A stretch of 64,000 nucleotides of DNA from Ornithinimicrobium cryptoxanthini. Its GTDB lineage: Bacteria > Actinomycetota > Actinomycetes > Actinomycetales > Dermatophilaceae. Shown piece after piece: positions 62,052-64,000 of this stretch (positions are counted from its first letter, which is position 1; every line of letters begins with the position of its first letter). Position numbers and translations under genes: made by a program. Where the stretch lies: NCBI RefSeq assembly GCF_023923205.1, contig NZ_CP099490.1, forward strand, positions 186,001-250,000. The letters run 5' to 3'. The notes beneath the pieces are model-generated. The model did not search any database. It saw nothing but the letters and a program-made list of their open reading frames with translations, and was not told the origin of the DNA.

Positions 62052-62079
62052 GGCTGCCTCCTAAAATGAGGTAGCAGCC
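62052..62079 (-). promoter_or_regulatory. Hairpin covering the ribosome binding site of the DUF2254 gene
   Basis: On the minus strand GGCTGC-TA-CCTC pairs with GAGG-CAGCC across a short loop. The loop-proximal arm contains AGGAGG, whose spacing to the ATG is 8 nt, so translation could be reduced when the hairpin forms. Confidence 0.4.
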
Positions 62080-62155
62080 ACGACTGCAGGATGTCCGTCT
62101 GTGCCGGTCACTCCTGCACCGTAATGGGAGATGGCGCAGAACGCGCCCCGGACGA

Positions 62156-62187
62156 GACAGTCCCTGAGGGAGACAGTCCCTGAGGGA
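62156..62187. repeat. Two 16-bp direct repeats with internal palindromes
   Basis: GACAGTCCCTGAGGGA is repeated exactly in tandem. Each unit carries TCCCT-G-AGGGA, so each can form a small hairpin. A decayed third and fourth copy (GTCAGATCCTGAGGT, GTCAGATCC) runs into the cysE stop codon at 62204-62206. It may act as a terminator of cysE. Confidence 0.75.
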
Positions 62188-62203
62188 GTCAGATCCTGAG
62201 GTG

Positions 62204-62803
62204 TCAGATCCAGAGCGCGGGGTCGGCGAACATCGCGTCGGTCGGGTCCGGCTTGACGCCCGCACGGGTGCTGGCCGGGACCCCGACCGCCGTCGCTCCG
62301 TCGGGCACGTCCTTGACCACGACCGCGTTGGCTCCGACCTGGGCCTCGGCGCCGATCGTGATCGGTCCGAGCACCCGCGCTCCCGCGCCGAGCACCGCAC
62401 CGTCCTCGATCGTCGGGTGCCGCTTGACCCGGGCGTTGGTGCGACCGCCGAGGGTGACGGCGTGATACATCATCACGTCGTCACCGATCTCGGCGGTCTC
62501 GCCGATCACGACGCCCATGCCGTGGTCGATGAAGAGCCGGCGCCCGATCTGCGCGCCGGGGTGGATCTCGATGCCGGTCGCCGCGCGAGAGGCCTGCGAG
62601 AGCAACCGCGCCGACAGCCGGCTGCCGCGGGTCCACAGCGCGTGCGAGACCCGGTGGGCCCAGACGGCGTGCAGGCCGGGGGAGGCCAGCGCCATCTCGA
62701 GTCGGCTGTCCGTGGCCGGATCGCGGTCGATCGCCGCGTCGACGTCCTCGATCATCCGGGCCCGGACAGCGTCGACGCGACCCAGCAGGTCGCGCAGGGG
62801 CAT
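62204..62803 (-). CDS. cysE: Serine O-acetyltransferase
   Basis: This 199-residue hexapeptide-repeat enzyme makes O-acetylserine from serine and acetyl-CoA. The left-handed beta-helix region (about residues 75-170) holds [24 protein letters not shown] with the catalytic His-Asp, and [28 protein letters not shown]. The C-terminal [13 protein letters not shown] is typical. It is shorter than E. coli CysE because the N-terminal helical domain is reduced, as in other gram-positives. It starts 1 bp inside the cysK stop, so the pair is coupled. Confidence 0.92.
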   Translation of the reverse strand: MPLRDLLGRVDAVRARMIEDVDAAIDRDPATDSRLEMALASPGLHAVWAHRVSHALWTRGSRLSARLLSQASRAATGIEIHPGAQIGRRLFIDHGMGVVIGETAEIGDDVMMYHAVTLGGRTNARVKRHPTIEDGAVLGAGARVLGPITIGAEAQVGANAVVVKDVPDGATAVGVPASTRAGVKPDPTDAMFADPALWI

Positions 62804-63732
62804 CAGTCAGTCAGTCCCTCAAAGAGGACCGTTGACAGGTAGCGCTCGCCGTATGACGGGATGATCACGACGATCGTCTTGCCGTCGTTCTCGGGGCGCT
62901 TCGCCAGCTCCAGGGCGGCCCACACGTTGGAGCCGGAGGAGATCCCAGAGAGAATCCCCTCCTCGGTCGCGAGCGCGCGGGAGACGCGGATCGAGTCCTC
63001 CAGGGTTGCGTCCAGGACCTCGTCGTAGATCTCGGTGTCCAGGATCTCCGGGACGAAGTTGGCGCCCAGGCCCTGGAGCTTGTGGGGTCCCGGCTGCCCG
63101 CCGTTGAGGATCGGGCTGTCGGCGGGCTCGACCGCCACGATGCCGATGTCCGGCCTCTGCTCGCGCAGATAGCGGCCCGCGCCGGTGATGGTGCCACCCG
63201 TGCCGACCCCGGCGACGAAGATGTCGACGACACCCTCGGCGTCGGCCCAGATCTCCGGCCCGGTGGTCTCGTAGTGGACCTGGGTGTTGGCCGGGTTGGC
63301 AAACTGGCGGGCCCGCACGGCGCCCCGCTCCTCGGCGATCTCCTCGGCCTTGGCGACGGCGCCCTTCATGCCCTCGGCGCCGGGGGTCAGCACCAGCTCG
63401 GCGCCATAGGCGCGCAGGAGGGCCCGACGCTCCTTGCTCATCGTGTCCGGCATGGCCAGGACCACCTTGTAGCCGCGGGCCGCGCCGACCATGGCCAGCG
63501 CGATGCCGGTGTTGCCAGAGGTGCCCTCGACGATCGTGCCGCCCGGCTTGAGCTCGCCGGACTCGACGGCCGCGTCGATGATGGCGGCGCCGATGCGGTC
63601 CTTGACCGAGTTGGCGGGGTTGCCGGACTCGAGCTTGACCAGGACGGTCGCCCCGAGCCCCTCGGTGAGCCTGTTCAGTCGGACCAGCGGGGTGTTGCCG
63701 ATGGCCTGGGTGATGTCGTCCTTCACGGGCAC
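62803..63732 (-). CDS. cysK: Cysteine synthase A (O-acetylserine sulfhydrylase)
   Basis: This 309-residue PLP enzyme joins sulfide to O-acetylserine to form cysteine. PLP-Lys is in [20 protein letters not shown] (about residue 43), the substrate loop in [20 protein letters not shown] (about 70), the PLP phosphate loop in [17 protein letters not shown] (about 175), and [16 protein letters not shown] is near 262. GTG start with AAAGG about 8 nt upstream. It is the first gene of cysK-cysE. Confidence 0.94.
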   Translation of the reverse strand: MPVKDDITQAIGNTPLVRLNRLTEGLGATVLVKLESGNPANSVKDRIGAAIIDAAVESGELKPGGTIVEGTSGNTGIALAMVGAARGYKVVLAMPDTMSKERRALLRAYGAELVLTPGAEGMKGAVAKAEEIAEERGAVRARQFANPANTQVHYETTGPEIWADAEGVVDIFVAGVGTGGTITGAGRYLREQRPDIGIVAVEPADSPILNGGQPGPHKLQGLGANFVPEILDTEIYDEVLDATLEDSIRVSRALATEEGILSGISSGSNVWAALELAKRPENDGKTIVVIIPSYGERYLSTVLFEGLTD

Positions 63733-63790
63733 GGGGTTCGCCTTTCGTCGAGTGGCGTCCGGCGCGCGGGGCCGGACAGGGCTACACAGA

Positions 63791-63812
63791 GTTATACGGT
63801 GCCCAAGGGCAC
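63791..63812 (-). promoter_or_regulatory. Candidate cysK promoter with operator palindrome
   Basis: On the minus strand TATAAC (63791-63796) resembles a -10 box about 59 bp upstream of cysK. Directly upstream lies the palindrome GTGCCC-AA-GGGCAC (63799-63812), inside what would be the spacer. A repressor bound there would block the promoter. Confidence 0.45.
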
Positions 63813-63851
63813 GTTATTCCATGCTCCGTCGCGCGCCGAACCACGACAGCA

Positions 63852-63892
63852 GAGGGCGCGCAGAGCGGGTCGTCCCGCGCCTGCGCGCCCTC
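63852..63892 (-). terminator. Terminator of the partial gene at the right edge
   Basis: GAGGGCGCGCAG (63852-63863) pairs perfectly with CTGCGCGCCCTC (63881-63892). A second stem, GCGGG/CCCGC around TCGT, lies inside. It lies 15 bp downstream of the stop of the gene entering from the right. Confidence 0.75.
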
Positions 63893-63906
63893 CGTCGTCA
63901 GCGAGC

Positions 63907-64000
63907 TCAGGGGAGCTTGTCAGCTCCCGGGCCGAGCTCGTCCTCGTCGATCGAGGCCGTGCCGGTCTCGGAGTCCCAGCTGCCGGCCTCGTTCTCGTAG
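63907..64000 (-). CDS. C-terminal tail of an acidic protein, rest outside the window
   Basis: The minus-strand frame is open from the right edge to a TGA at 63907-63909. It encodes about 30 residues rich in Asp, Glu and Gly (YENEAGSWDSETGTASIDED, then ELGPGADKLP). A strong hairpin follows the stop, which supports a real gene end. Too little is visible to name it. Confidence 0.6.
   Translation of the reverse strand, partial: YENEAGSWDSETGTASIDEDELGPGADKLP

Noticed and set aside
63491..64000. A plus-strand open frame at the right edge.
   Set aside because: It is antisense to cysK and to the partial minus-strand gene, with no motif or ribosome binding site.

Overview
The window is high-GC (about 70 percent by impression), densely coded, and uses many GTG starts. 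FadE5-like and EtfD-like proteins, a mycothiol-dependent maleylpyruvate isomerase-fold enzyme, cell-wall-binding repeat 2 domains and F420/PPOX-type proteins all point to an actinomycete. An Intrasporangiaceae/Ornithinimicrobium-like member of the Micrococcales is my best guess, by inference only. Many genes have a TANNNT box 5-8 nt before the start codon and no Shine-Dalgarno sequence, as expected for leaderless actinobacterial transcripts.

Layout. 1-2.8 kb: the end of a VWA-domain protein, then a complete IS30-family element. 2.9-8 kb: small membrane proteins, a dienelactone hydrolase, hisC, an FGGY sugar kinase and a lipoprotein. 8.2-12.9 kb: E1alpha-E1beta-E2 of a 2-oxoacid dehydrogenase complex with a membrane protein and a VOC protein. 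13-19.4 kb: a lipoprotein, a mycothiol-type enzyme, a CopD/CtaG copper/cytochrome oxidase assembly protein, a nitrilase-fold amidase and a FadE5-like acyl-CoA dehydrogenase. 19.7-23.5 kb: a two-component system divergent from an ABC-2 exporter. 23.7-30.4 kb: a five-gene peptide ABC importer followed by an M20 peptidase. 30.4-36 kb: a DsbA-like thiol oxidoreductase, a P1 peptidase and a ProVWX-type betaine importer. 36-40.9 kb: purU, an alcohol dehydrogenase, an SDR, a VapBC toxin-antitoxin pair and an LD-carboxypeptidase. 40.8-46 kb: a 5-oxoproline locus (pxpABC, an NRAMP-like transporter, a GntR regulator and a DUF1445/D-glutamate-cyclase-like protein). 46-50 kb: a stress island with a broken LuxR response regulator, two PPOX proteins, two universal stress proteins and an acyl-CoA dehydrogenase. 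50-58.4 kb: a class III aminotransferase, cutA, a small regulator-like gene, a 30-bp repeat array, tRNA-Gly(CCC), dcd, a CWB2-VanY peptidase and a second osmoprotectant ABC system. 58.4-64 kb: EtfD, a DUF2254 protein, cysE, cysK and the tail of another gene.

How the parts fit. Two acyl-CoA dehydrogenases share a near-identical palindrome upstream, and the window also holds EtfD, the membrane oxidase expected to take their electrons. Two independent betaine/choline importers suggest a salt- or drought-exposed habitat. The pxp locus looks like a regulon for uptake and hydrolysis of 5-oxoproline, with an NRAMP paralogue lacking the metal-binding residues as the likely permease.

The strongest genome-scale signal is not a gene. 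The tetramer GTAC is about nine-fold rarer than expected, while its one-transition derivatives (GTATG/CATAC, especially the 8-mer GTATGCCG/CGGCATAC, 33 copies) are strongly enriched. The IS element escapes the depletion. This suggests long-term cytosine methylation or restriction at GTAC in the host lineage.
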